Shown here: positions 1 through 8,027 of the stretch, piece by piece
How the letters are laid out: every line of letters begins with the position of its first letter
How positions within the stretch are numbered: position 1 is the first letter of the stretch
Source: Rhodococcus sp. ARC_M5
Lineage (GTDB): Bacteria; Actinomycetota; Actinomycetes; Mycobacteriales; Mycobacteriaceae
Direction of reading: 5' to 3'
Assembly (NCBI RefSeq): GCF_022810405.1
Contig: NZ_JALGQE010000026.1
Coordinates: 1-43,789, forward strand
DNA length: 43,789 nucleotides
Made by a program: the position numbers and the translations under genes
The notes under the pieces: generated by a model
What the model saw: the letters and a program-made list of their open reading frames with translations, nothing else
The model's database searches: none
Told to the model about the DNA's origin: nothing

Positions 1-100
1 GTGACCAGAACGCCATCCGAACCTGATGAGAGAAACCCGGGTGAACCATCGCAAACATCCCTAATGATCAGGCACGTTGCAACCACCGCTCGAATCCGCC

Positions 101-142
101 CGTAGCCCACTACGAAGTTCCGCTCACATGCGGCGAAGCCGC
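101..142 (-). repeat. 3'-end palindromic repeat, copy 1
   Basis: Read on the minus strand, this follows the stop codon of the acyl-CoA dehydrogenase at 144. First comes a tiny GC hairpin (GCGGC-TTC-GCCGC, 130-142), then ATGTGAGCGGAACTTCGTAG and TGGGCTACG. The core CGTAG-CCCA-CTACG (101-114) is an inverted repeat. The outer left arm is not conserved here, so only half of the longer palindrome survives. A 23-base core is identical to the copy at 16082-16123, and the hairpin plus ATGTG is identical to 19727-19744. It may act as a terminator or as a REP-like element; the function is inferred. Confidence 0.7.
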
Positions 143-143
143 T

Positions 144-1289
144 CTACAGCCCCAGATCCCGGCCGATGAGTTCCTTCATGATTTCGTTCGATCCGGCCCA
201 GATCTTGGTCACGCGAGCGTCTTTCCAGGCGCGGGCGGCGCGGTATTCGTTCATGAATCCGTAGCCGCCGTGCAGCTGGACGCAGTGGTCGAGGATCTCG
301 TTCTGTACCTGCGAGCTCCACCACTTCGCCTTGGCTGCGTCGATGGCCGTCAGTTCACCGATGCCGTGGGCGGCGATGCAATTGTCGATGTATGCCTGTG
401 CCACATCGAGTTTCGTGACGAGCTCGGCGAGCAGGAACTTGTTCCACTGCAGCGAGCCGATCTGCTGCCCGAATGCCTTGCGGTCCTTGGCGTACTGCAG
501 CGTCTCCTCGAGAATGGGGCGGACGTGTCCGAGGTTGGCCACCGAGCAGCTGATGCGTTCCTGGGGGAGCAGCTGCATCATGTGGATGAAGCCGCCGTCG
601 AATTCGCCGATCATGTTCGAGCTCGGAACGCGTACGTTCTCGAAGAACAGCTCGGCCGTGTCGGATTCGGGCTGGCCGACCTTGTCCAGCTTGCGGCCAC
701 GGGAGAATCCTTCGGTGCCGTTCTCGACGGCGAAGAGCGTGATGCCCTTGGCCTTCTTCTCCGGCGTCGTGCGAGTGGCGACGATGACGAGGTCGGCGGA
801 GTTGCCATTGGTGATGAAGGTTTTGGAGCCGTTGATGATGAAGTCGTCGCCGTCCTTGACTGCGGTGGTCTTCAGGGCGGCCAGGTCCGAGCCGCCGGAC
901 GGCTCGGTCATCGCGATCGCGGTGAGGATCTCGCCGCTGCAGAACCCGGGCAGCCAGCGCTTCTTCTGCTCCTCGGTGGTGAGCTTGACGAGGTAGGGCG
1001 CGACGATATCGACGTGAATACCGAAGCACGACGCCACCGCTGCACTCGAGCGGGCGAGTTCCTCGGCGAGGACGGCGTTGAATCGGTAGTCCTCGGCTCC
1101 GCTGCCGCCGTATTCCTCGGGTACTTCGAGGCCGAGGAACCCGTTGCGTCCGGCTTCGAGCCAGATGTCGCGGTCGATGTATCGCTGTTCGACGAGCTTC
1201 TCCTCGACCGGCGTGATGGTGCGGGTGACGAACTCGCGTACCGATGCGCGGAAGTCCTCGTGGTCGGACTCGAACAGGCTGCGCTTCAT
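144..1289 (-). CDS. Acyl-CoA dehydrogenase (FadE family)
   Basis: This FAD-dependent enzyme of 381 residues should catalyse alpha,beta-dehydrogenation of an acyl-CoA, the first step of beta-oxidation. The family's full length is present. The flavin/substrate loop AMTEPSGGSDL lies near residues 126-136 and the CoA-binding segment ends in GSNEIMKELIGRDLGL. The usual Glu of the IYEGT motif is missing (IWAGSNE), but Glu244 in LLPQERIS matches the catalytic position of long-chain and isovaleryl-CoA dehydrogenases, so I infer an active enzyme. The start is the ATG at 1289, preceded by a purine-rich GAGAGGAA stretch. It is divergent from the enoyl-CoA hydratase gene, which suggests a shared lipid-degradation promoter region. 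The substrate is unknown. Confidence 0.93.
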   Translation of the reverse strand: MKRSLFESDHEDFRASVREFVTRTITPVEEKLVEQRYIDRDIWLEAGRNGFLGLEVPEEYGGSGAEDYRFNAVLAEELARSSAAVASCFGIHVDIVAPYLVKLTTEEQKKRWLPGFCSGEILTAIAMTEPSGGSDLAALKTTAVKDGDDFIINGSKTFITNGNSADLVIVATRTTPEKKAKGITLFAVENGTEGFSRGRKLDKVGQPESDTAELFFENVRVPSSNMIGEFDGGFIHMMQLLPQERISCSVANLGHVRPILEETLQYAKDRKAFGQQIGSLQWNKFLLAELVTKLDVAQAYIDNCIAAHGIGELTAIDAAKAKWWSSQVQNEILDHCVQLHGGYGFMNEYRAARAWKDARVTKIWAGSNEIMKELIGRDLGL

Positions 1290-1378
1290 CTAGGTGTTCC
1301 TCTCGGTAACGTTCACTTTCCTGCGCACAATACTCGGTGGTAACAAGGTCCTCGGACGGGTGTGGCACTATGCGAACC

Positions 1379-2170
1379 ATGGCTGACGCACCCACTTCGC
1401 TCGTTCGATCGACCACTGCGGCAGGCGCGGAGGTCGCCGTGCTCACCTTCGATCACGGTCCGCTCAATCTCTTCGATCAGGCCATGTTCGACGCGGTGGC
1501 CGCGAACGTTGCCGATCTCGTCGCGCGACCGCCTCGTGCGGTGCTGCTCCGCGCCGAGGGCAAGGTGAACTCGGCAGGCGTCGACGTGCATGTCTTCGAG
1601 GGCCTGTCCGCCGCGCAAGGTGCCGATCTGTGGCGTGGACTGTTCGCGCAGATTGCCCATCCACTCGAGGCGTTGCCCTGCCCGGTGATCTACGCCGCAC
1701 ACGGGTTGACGCTCACCGCGGCGTTCGAGATCTCGTTGGCCTGCGACATCATTCTCGCCGGTCCCAAGGCCAAGTTCGGTCTGGTCGAGACCGTCGTCGG
1801 TCTGACGCCGTCGATGGGTGGGCCGCAGCGTCTGGCCGAGCGGGCCGGTTCGGGTCGGGCTCGCGAGCTCGTCATGACCGGAGATCTGTACGACGCACAG
1901 ACGTTGAAGGAGTGGGGCGTGGTCAACCAGATCCACGACGATGTCGACGCCGCGGCGCTCGCGCTGACGCATCGACTGGCCGACGGCCCCACCGTCGCGC
2001 ATTCGGCAACGAAACAGATTGTGGCAGCGTGGCGTTCGGGTGGCGTTACGCACGCCGACGAGATCACCTCGGAGGTCTCCGGCGCGTTGTTCGAGACCGA
2101 GGATCTGCGGGGTGCGGTGAAGAGCTTCCTCGAGGTCGGTCCGGGGAAAGCGACGTACACGGGCAAGTAG
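1379..2170 (+). CDS. Enoyl-CoA hydratase/isomerase family protein
   Basis: This is a crotonase-fold protein of about 263 residues, likely acting in fatty-acid or related acyl-CoA catabolism. The substrate loop KVNSAGVDVHVFEG and the segment AAFEISLACDIILAGPKAKF are visible, followed by LVETVVGLTPSMGG. Both glutamates corresponding to the catalytic pair of rat enoyl-CoA hydratase appear to be present, in FEISLACD and LVETVVG. The start at 1379 (MADAPTSLV) is chosen because residues before it look non-homologous; an in-frame ATG at 1370 and a GTG at 1337 are alternatives, and no strong Shine-Dalgarno is seen. Ten bases separate it from the downstream deaminase gene, so the two are probably co-transcribed. 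Confidence 0.9.
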   Translation: MADAPTSLVRSTTAAGAEVAVLTFDHGPLNLFDQAMFDAVAANVADLVARPPRAVLLRAEGKVNSAGVDVHVFEGLSAAQGADLWRGLFAQIAHPLEALPCPVIYAAHGLTLTAAFEISLACDIILAGPKAKFGLVETVVGLTPSMGGPQRLAERAGSGRARELVMTGDLYDAQTLKEWGVVNQIHDDVDAAALALTHRLADGPTVAHSATKQIVAAWRSGGVTHADEITSEVSGALFETEDLRGAVKSFLEVGPGKATYTGK

Positions 2171-2180
2171 AATCGAGCGA

Positions 2181-3122
2181 GTGAGTACTGATCAGCTGGC
2201 CGAACTGCACCTGCACATCGAAGGGTCGCTAGAGCCTCCGCTGATTTTCGAGCTCGCCGAGCGTAACGCATTGTCGTTGCCGTACAACGATATCGACGAA
2301 CTGCGCGCGAAGTACGAGTTCACCGACCTGCAATCCTTCCTCGATCTGTACTACGCCAACATGGCCGTGTTGCAGACCGCCGAGGATTTCGCAGATCTGG
2401 CTCGGGCCTACTTCCGCCGCACCGCTCAGGCCGGTGTCACGCACGCGGAGATCTTCTTCGACCCGCAGGCGCACACCGAGCGCGGTGTCTCCCTCGATGC
2501 CGTCGTCGAGGGACTGGCCGACGCGTGCGCGACCAGTGAGCGCGAATTCGGTGTCACCAGTGGCTTGATCGCATCGATCCTGCGTGACAAGCCGGTGCTG
2601 CACGCCAATCAACTGCTCGACGACCTGTTGGCGATGCAGGCTCCGATCATCGGGCTCGGTCTCGATTCCGCCGAGGTCGGGTACCCGCCGTCGTTGTTCG
2701 TCGATGTGTTCGCCAAGGCGCGCGCCGAGGGTCTGCACGTCGTCGCCCACGCCGGTGAGGAAGGCCCGCCCGACTACATCTGGCAGGCACTGGACCTGCT
2801 GAAGGTCGAGCGCATCGATCACGGGGTGCGGTGCCTGGAAGACGAAGCGCTGGTGAATCGACTTGTCGAGGAACAGATTCCGCTCACCGTCTGTCCACTG
2901 TCCAACGTTCGCCTCAAGGTGATCGACAGCGTCGAGCAGCTGCCGTTGCGGCAGATGCTCGAGCGCGGCCTGTCGGTGTCGATCAATTCCGACGATCCGG
3001 CCTACTTCGGCGGCTACGTCGACGACAACTTTTCTGCCCTCGAAGCGGGAATGGGCCTCACCGCGGACGAGCGGCAGCAGTTGGCCGAGAACTCGATACG
3101 CGCGAGCTTCGGCACCGTCTAG
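2181..3122 (+). CDS. Adenine deaminase of the adenosine-deaminase superfamily
   Basis: This zinc metal-dependent hydrolase of 313 residues starts at a GTG. Metal-binding ELHLHIEGS is at residues 8-16, HAGEEGPPDYIW near 190, and NSDDPAYFGG near 268. The segments SAEVGYPPS, EGPPDYIWQALDLLKVERI and PLTVCPLSNVRL resemble the proteobacterial proteins that were reclassified as adenine deaminases (adenine to hypoxanthine plus ammonia) more closely than classical adenosine deaminase. I therefore infer a purine-salvage role on free adenine; adenosine remains possible. It ends 19 bases before the convergent molybdoenzyme gene. Confidence 0.88.
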   Translation: MSTDQLAELHLHIEGSLEPPLIFELAERNALSLPYNDIDELRAKYEFTDLQSFLDLYYANMAVLQTAEDFADLARAYFRRTAQAGVTHAEIFFDPQAHTERGVSLDAVVEGLADACATSEREFGVTSGLIASILRDKPVLHANQLLDDLLAMQAPIIGLGLDSAEVGYPPSLFVDVFAKARAEGLHVVAHAGEEGPPDYIWQALDLLKVERIDHGVRCLEDEALVNRLVEEQIPLTVCPLSNVRLKVIDSVEQLPLRQMLERGLSVSINSDDPAYFGGYVDDNFSALEAGMGLTADERQQLAENSIRASFGTV

Positions 3123-3141
3123 ATCAGCGCTACTGCCTGGA

Positions 3142-4629
3142 TCAGTTCGCCGTCACCGAGATTTTCGGGTAGCCGGTGGCTCCGTCGGGAACGGTGTCGG
3201 CGGTCTTGTTGGTCTGCAGTTCTCCGGCGGAATTGGTGGCCCGCGCACGGATCGAATGCTGGCCCGCAGGCAGGTCGAGCTCGACTGTCCACTGCCGCCA
3301 GGTGTCCTTGGAGTACTCCTCCGAGAGTGTGGCCGGCATCCAATTGCCCTCGTCCACTTGCACTTCCACGCCGTCGATGCCGGTGTGCTGGTCCCAGGCG
3401 ACGCCGGCGATCACCGTCCGACCGGCCGGCGTGGAGCTGCCCGAACGCGGGGTGTCGATCCGCGAGGCCGTCTTGATCGGTCCGAGAGCGCCCCAGCCAC
3501 GATCGGTCCAGTACGCCGTCGCGCGGTCGAATCGGGTGATCTCGATGTCGGTGACCCATTTGGTCGCCGAGACGTATCCGTACAGACCGGGGACGACGAG
3601 CCGCGCCGGGTAGCCGTGCTCGACGGGGAGCGGCGCGCCGTTCATGCCGACCGCGAGCAGGGCGTCGCGGCCGTCGAGCAGTACCTCGAGGGGAGTGCCC
3701 GCGGTGAAGGCGTCGCTGCTCGACGACAGCGCCATGTCGGCGTCCGGTGAAATGCCTGCTTCTTCGAGAATGTCCTTGAGCGGGTAGCCGATCCACGTTG
3801 CGTTGCCCACGAGGTCCCCGCCGACGATGTTGGACACGCAGGTCAGGGTGACCGTTTTCTCGACTGCCTGGCGCTCGGCGAGGTCGGCGAACGTCAGCTC
3901 GATCTCGCGGTCCACCATGCCGTGGATCCGCAACGACCACGTATCCGACGCCACCCGCGGCACGACCAGCGCGGTGTCGATGCGGTAGAAATCCTCGTTC
4001 GGGGTGATGTACGACGCGAGGCCGTCGATCTGCAGGTCTGCCCCGGTCGGTATCGGTGGTTGCGGAGTGGGCGTCGGAAGCATGAAGCCGAGTCGATCCG
4101 CGGTGACTGCGCGCGCCGAGGTCAGCATTCGTCCGGCTGTTCCGGCCACGACGCCGAGTACCGCGGCACCGGCTGCGAGGGTCAGGAAGCTGCGTCGGTT
4201 GATGCCCTCGGTCGCAGGTGCCGCGGCACCGATGAGGGCGTGCAGCACGACGATGCCCACGATGACACCGCCGATGGTGGGGACTGCGTACAGGGCCGTC
4301 GCGTCCGGTCGGGTCACTGCGGCGAGTACGCCCACAGCGCCCAGGGCGGCGAACACGACTGCACCGATCGGCTTGCGGGCGATTCCTGCTGCCGCGGCGA
4401 TGGCTCCGATCACCACGGCCATGCCGACGAACAGGGCGAGCTTGTCGGACGTGCCGAACGTATCGATGGCCCATTCGCGGATCGGGGCCGGACTGTAGTC
4501 GACGGCCGAGGATCCGACGGCCGTCAGCGGTGACGAGTTGGATCCGATGGGGACGGCGATCAATTGACCGACACCGAGGACGACTCCGGCGGCGACGATG
4601 CCGGACAGCGCGCGTTTTCCTGTGCTCAC
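3142..4629 (-). CDS. Membrane-anchored sulfite-oxidase-family molybdopterin oxidoreductase
   Basis: About 495 residues. The first ~165 hold five predicted transmembrane segments. The last of these is preceded by a twin-arginine stretch, NRRSFLTLAAGAAVLG (near residues 144-159). The rest is a sulfite-oxidase-type Moco domain with the molybdenum-ligating Cys in VTLTCVSN (residue 264), then a C-terminal dimerisation (Ig-like) domain. The catalytic domain is expected outside the cytoplasmic membrane; its substrate and electron partner are unknown. The GTG at 4629 is preferred because GGAG lies just upstream; an in-frame TTG at 4638 is the alternative. It is convergent with the deaminase gene. The neighbourhood gives no clue to the substrate. 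Confidence 0.87.
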   Translation of the reverse strand: MSTGKRALSGIVAAGVVLGVGQLIAVPIGSNSSPLTAVGSSAVDYSPAPIREWAIDTFGTSDKLALFVGMAVVIGAIAAAAGIARKPIGAVVFAALGAVGVLAAVTRPDATALYAVPTIGGVIVGIVVLHALIGAAAPATEGINRRSFLTLAAGAAVLGVVAGTAGRMLTSARAVTADRLGFMLPTPTPQPPIPTGADLQIDGLASYITPNEDFYRIDTALVVPRVASDTWSLRIHGMVDREIELTFADLAERQAVEKTVTLTCVSNIVGGDLVGNATWIGYPLKDILEEAGISPDADMALSSSSDAFTAGTPLEVLLDGRDALLAVGMNGAPLPVEHGYPARLVVPGLYGYVSATKWVTDIEITRFDRATAYWTDRGWGALGPIKTASRIDTPRSGSSTPAGRTVIAGVAWDQHTGIDGVEVQVDEGNWMPATLSEEYSKDTWRQWTVELDLPAGQHSIRARATNSAGELQTNKTADTVPDGATGYPKISVTAN

Positions 4630-4651
4630 TCGCTCCAATGTAAGCGAATGG

Positions 4652-4697
4652 GTCGTGCGCGGTATTTCGTAGCAGTCTGCGAACTACCGCTCACGAC
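4652..4697 (-). repeat. 3'-end palindromic repeat, copy 2
   Basis: This is an imperfect palindrome with 21-base arms (18 of 21 positions pair) and a CAGT loop at 4673-4676. Minus-strand order is GTCGTGAGCGGTAGTTCGCAG, loop, then CTACGAAATACCGCGCACGAC. The stop codon TGA of the lactone-oxidase gene (4691-4693) is part of the arm (GTGAGCGG). It shares GTGAGCGG and the CTACGAA arm with the other copies but is more diverged. A transcript of the oxidase gene would fold it directly at the stop codon. Confidence 0.7.
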
Positions 4698-6004
4698 AGC
4701 AGACGCTCGAGGTACTCGCTGCCAAACAACTTTCCCGGGTCCATCGAATCGCGGATGCGCAGGAAGTTGTCGAAGTGTTCGTAAGTATCGCGCAGCTCGT
4801 CGCCGCCGAGGGAATGCAGTTTGCCCCAGTGTGGCCGGCCGCCGACGCTGCGACAGATGGCTTCGACGGCGTCGAAGTACTCGCGGTGATCGCGGCGGTG
4901 GTACTGGTGGACAGCGATGTAGGCCGTCGGGCGTCCGTACGCGGTGGACAGCCAGATGTCGTCGGCCGCGGCGAACCGGACCTCCACGGGGAACGCGATC
5001 GAGATGGCAGATCGCTCGAGCCAGCGATCGACCTCGCCCAGCACCCAGCCGATGTCGGCGACCGGTACCGCGTATTCCATCTCGACGAACCGGACGGTGC
5101 GGGAGGACGCGAACACCCGGTACGAGCGGTCGGTGTACTCGCGGGCCGACAGTGCCTGGGCAGAGACCGCGTTGAGGCGAGGAATCAGGGCCGGCACCCG
5201 CGTCACCAGGCGGTTGAGCCCCTCGAAGACCGTGTTGGACAGTAGTTCATCGTCGAGGTACGAGCGCACCTTTCCCAGCGGGCGCAGCACGGCGTCGCCC
5301 GGCAGGCGGGTGTTGCGTTTGGTCAGCACTCGGTCGGTATGTGGAAACCAATAGAACTCGAAGTGGTCGACGGCAGCGACGGTGACATCGAGCTCGGCGA
5401 GCGTTGCCGTCAGCGTCGACGGTTTCTCGACGGCCCGTAGAGCGAACGCCGGAACGCACTCGAGCGTGACTCGGGTGATGACGCCGAGCGCACCGATACT
5501 GACACGGGCCGCGTCGAATAGTTCCGCATTCTCATCGCGAGAGCATCGAACGAACCGGCCGTCCGCGGTCATCAGCTCCAGCGCGTTCACCTGAGTCGCG
5601 ATGCCGCCGAAGCGGGCCCCGGTTCCGTGGGTACCCGTGGAGATGGCTCCGGCGACGGATTGTTCGTCGATGTCGCCGAGGTTGGTCATGGCCAGGCCGA
5701 GTTCCCACAGCTGGGCGGTCAGCTCCCGCAGCCGGGTGCCGGCGAGCACCGTCACCTGGGCGGAACCGTCGTCGTTACGGACGACCGATTCGATCCCACG
5801 CAACGAATCCAGGCTGATCTGCACGCCGTCGGTGACGGCGATCGGGGTAAAGGAATGACCGGCCCCGACGCATCGCACCGTACGAGATCGCTCGACGGCA
5901 CCCGCCAGCACGACGCGCAGTTCGTCGGCCGACGTCGGCTCGGCGCGGTCCGACGGGAACGCGTGTTGATTGCCCGCCCAGTTCTGCCACGACCGCTCGA
6001 TCAT
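4691..6004 (-). CDS. FAD-linked D-arabinono-1,4-lactone / L-gulono-1,4-lactone oxidase family protein
   Basis: This protein of 437 residues has an N-terminal FAD-binding-4 domain (VGAGHSFTPI near residue 55, then GTHGTG) and a C-terminal ALO domain. The latter contains the family HWGK motif near residue 390 (GGRPHWGKLHSL). It should oxidise an aldonolactone; the mycobacterial relative is reported as a gulonolactone dehydrogenase, so oxygen may not be the acceptor. The ATG at 6004 (MIERSWQNWAG) is chosen because any longer frame would run into the divergent TetR gene. The 75-base gap to that regulator makes it a plausible TetR target. The stop codon is embedded in a palindromic repeat. Confidence 0.9.
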   Translation of the reverse strand: MIERSWQNWAGNQHAFPSDRAEPTSADELRVVLAGAVERSRTVRCVGAGHSFTPIAVTDGVQISLDSLRGIESVVRNDDGSAQVTVLAGTRLRELTAQLWELGLAMTNLGDIDEQSVAGAISTGTHGTGARFGGIATQVNALELMTADGRFVRCSRDENAELFDAARVSIGALGVITRVTLECVPAFALRAVEKPSTLTATLAELDVTVAAVDHFEFYWFPHTDRVLTKRNTRLPGDAVLRPLGKVRSYLDDELLSNTVFEGLNRLVTRVPALIPRLNAVSAQALSAREYTDRSYRVFASSRTVRFVEMEYAVPVADIGWVLGEVDRWLERSAISIAFPVEVRFAAADDIWLSTAYGRPTAYIAVHQYHRRDHREYFDAVEAICRSVGGRPHWGKLHSLGGDELRDTYEHFDNFLRIRDSMDPGKLFGSEYLERLLS

Positions 6005-6079
6005 CGAATCACTATCCCGCAGCGCGCTCCCCTGGGGCAATCCAAGGCACAGAACTCGCCCGCACCCTAGTATCGGGTC

Positions 6080-6721
6080 ATGCAATCGAGGCTGCCCGCG
6101 GATGTGCGACGCGCACAACTGGTGCAGTCGGCCATCGACGTTGCCGAGCGGGTGGGCATCGAGTCCCTGACCGTGCGTGCACTCTCGGAGCACGGCGACG
6201 TCACCAAGGGCATCGTGCAGTACTACTTCGAGACCAAGCAGGATCTGGTGATCGCGATGGGGGAGCACCTCATCGTCGACGTCACCGAGATTCTGCATGC
6301 CGCGTTGAACAGTGCCGTGGGCACGCGAGAACTCCCGGGTGTCCGTGGTCTGCGAGAGCTGGTGCACGGCGGTCTGAGCGCGGTGTGGTTGCTGATCGAG
6401 AAGTCACCGGACCGACAGTTGCTCGCCTACGAGATCAAGACCTACCTGCTGCGCCATCGGGCGCTCGGATCGGCCACGGCCGCCGAGATCGCCAGTGGAC
6501 AGTATCGAATTCGCGACTCCGAGGCGCGGTTGTTCTTCGAGCAATGTTCTGCCCATACGGGAACGCGATGGCTCGAGCCGGTGGCGTCGATCGCGCGATT
6601 CGGCATGGCGACCCTCGACGGTCTGGTGCTGCGGTGGTTGGTCGACGGCGACGATCTCGAAGTGCTGGCGCAGATCGACGACCTGTCGGGCTTGATCGCG
6701 AGCAAGGCCGTCGATCGCTGA
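6080..6721 (+). CDS. TetR/AcrR family transcriptional regulator
   Basis: This regulator has 213 residues. The N-terminal helix-turn-helix runs roughly from residue 10 to 55 and contains RRAQLVQSAIDVAERVG, LTVRALSEHGDVTKGIV and the family signature QYYFETKQDL. The C-terminal ligand-binding half is not diagnostic. It is transcribed away from the lactone oxidase and lies 91 bases upstream of the deaminase/aldolase gene, so it may control either or both. I saw no clear palindromic operator in 6005-6079. Confidence 0.9.
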   Translation: MQSRLPADVRRAQLVQSAIDVAERVGIESLTVRALSEHGDVTKGIVQYYFETKQDLVIAMGEHLIVDVTEILHAALNSAVGTRELPGVRGLRELVHGGLSAVWLLIEKSPDRQLLAYEIKTYLLRHRALGSATAAEIASGQYRIRDSEARLFFEQCSAHTGTRWLEPVASIARFGMATLDGLVLRWLVDGDDLEVLAQIDDLSGLIASKAVDR

Positions 6722-6812
6722 AAGACCGGCCTCGCCGATGCTCACCGGGACTTCTCGGCCGCAGAGTGTTTGACTGTGTAGGCCCGGCAACGACGACGAA
6801 GGAATGTTCCCT

Positions 6813-8027
6813 ATGAGCTCGATCGCCGGTGTCGCGACCACCGACACGACACCACTGTCCCGTATCGCAGCTGCCACCGAGGGGCTCGAATCACCCTTGG
6901 CTGCAGTCGATTCGGCCGCTCTCGATGCCAATGCCGCGGCGTTGCGGGCGCGAGCGGACGGAGTGCCGATCAGGATCGCGAGCAAGTCCGTTCGGTGCCG
7001 GGCAGTGCTGGATCGGGTGCTCGCGGCCGACGGGGTGAACGGCGTCATGGCCTACTCCCTGCGTGAGGCGATCTGGTTGGCGCGCCACGGCGTGGAGGAC
7101 ATCCTGATGGGGTACCCGACGGTGGATCGCACCGCCCTCGCCGAGGTCGTCAACGATCGGGTGCTGTCGGGTCGCATCACGCTGATGGTCGACGACGTCG
7201 CACAGTTGGACATCGTGCGCGACGCCACCGCGAGCGATCTTCTCAAGCCACGTATCTGTATCGATGTCGATGCCTCGCTGCGGATCGGTCCGCTGCACAT
7301 CGGCGTCAGGCGCTCTCCGTTGCGCGAACCCGAGCAGGTCGCTGCCTTCGCGCGGGTGGCGCAGGCGCGAGGGTTCCGGGTGGTCGGGCTGATGTTCTAC
7401 GAGGCACAGATCGCCGGTGTGCCCGATTCCAACGTCGCGGTGGAATGGATGAAGTCCCTGTCATCCCGCGAGATCTCCACGCGCAGAACAGCAGTGGTCG
7501 AGGCCGTGACCGCGGCGGTCGGGCGGATCGAAATCGTCAACAGTGGCGGCACCGGGTCGATCGATTTCTCGGCGGCCGATCCGGTCGTCACCGAGGTCAC
7601 CGCGGGATCGGGCTTGTTCGCGCCGACGCTCTTCGATCGGTATCGCGCATTCTCGGCCGAGCCCTCGCTGTTCTTCGCGCTGCCCGCGGTGCGCAAGCCG
7701 ACACCGCAGATCGCGACGCTGTTCGGCGGTGGCTACATCGCGTCGGGTCCGGCGTCGACGTCGCGATCCCCGCGGCCGATCGCGTGGTCGAGGAAGGCCA
7801 GGGGAGTGGTGACGTCCGGTCTGAAGTTGCTGCGCAACGAGGGTGCGGGCGAGGTCCAGACTCCGGTGAGCGGAGCAGACGAGGTGCGGATCGGCGATCG
7901 AGTCTGGTTTCGTCATGCCAAGGCGGGCGAGTTGTGCGAGCGATTCGAGACCCTGCATCTGGTGCACGCCGACGGGTCCGTCGAGGCGGTCCCCACCTAC
8001 CGCGGCGAGGGCATGGCGTTCGGCTGA
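6813..8027 (+). CDS. Amino acid deaminase/aldolase (alanine-racemase-fold, D-serine/D-threonine type)
   Basis: About 404 residues with an N-terminal PLP-binding TIM barrel of the alanine-racemase type and a C-terminal D-serine-dehydratase-like domain. The putative PLP lysine lies in RIASKSVRCRAVLD (near residue 51). Phosphate-loop candidates are NSGGTGSIDF and the segment around VTAGSGLFAP. The reaction is probably cleavage or deamination of a D-hydroxy amino acid, but the substrate is not evident. GAAGGA at 6798-6803 sits 9 bases before the ATG at 6813, so that is preferred over the in-frame ATG at 6804. The 3' end overlaps the converging helicase gene by 31 bases. A lactone-oxidase / TetR / deaminase group resembles a mycobacterial arrangement (Rv1769-Rv1771 region, from memory). 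Confidence 0.85.
   Translation: MSSIAGVATTDTTPLSRIAAATEGLESPLAAVDSAALDANAAALRARADGVPIRIASKSVRCRAVLDRVLAADGVNGVMAYSLREAIWLARHGVEDILMGYPTVDRTALAEVVNDRVLSGRITLMVDDVAQLDIVRDATASDLLKPRICIDVDASLRIGPLHIGVRRSPLREPEQVAAFARVAQARGFRVVGLMFYEAQIAGVPDSNVAVEWMKSLSSREISTRRTAVVEAVTAAVGRIEIVNSGGTGSIDFSAADPVVTEVTAGSGLFAPTLFDRYRAFSAEPSLFFALPAVRKPTPQIATLFGGGYIASGPASTSRSPRPIAWSRKARGVVTSGLKLLRNEGAGEVQTPVSGADEVRIGDRVWFRHAKAGELCERFETLHLVHADGSVEAVPTYRGEGMAFG

Noticed and set aside
1..105. A plus-strand frame open from the left edge to a TAG at 103-105
   Set aside because: It is only 34 codons with no recognisable sequence, and its stop falls inside the repeat core. It could be the end of a gene outside the window, but the evidence is too thin.
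6005..6367. Upstream extension of the lactone-oxidase frame
   Set aside because: It would overlap the divergent TetR gene and encodes no family-like residues before MIERSWQNW.
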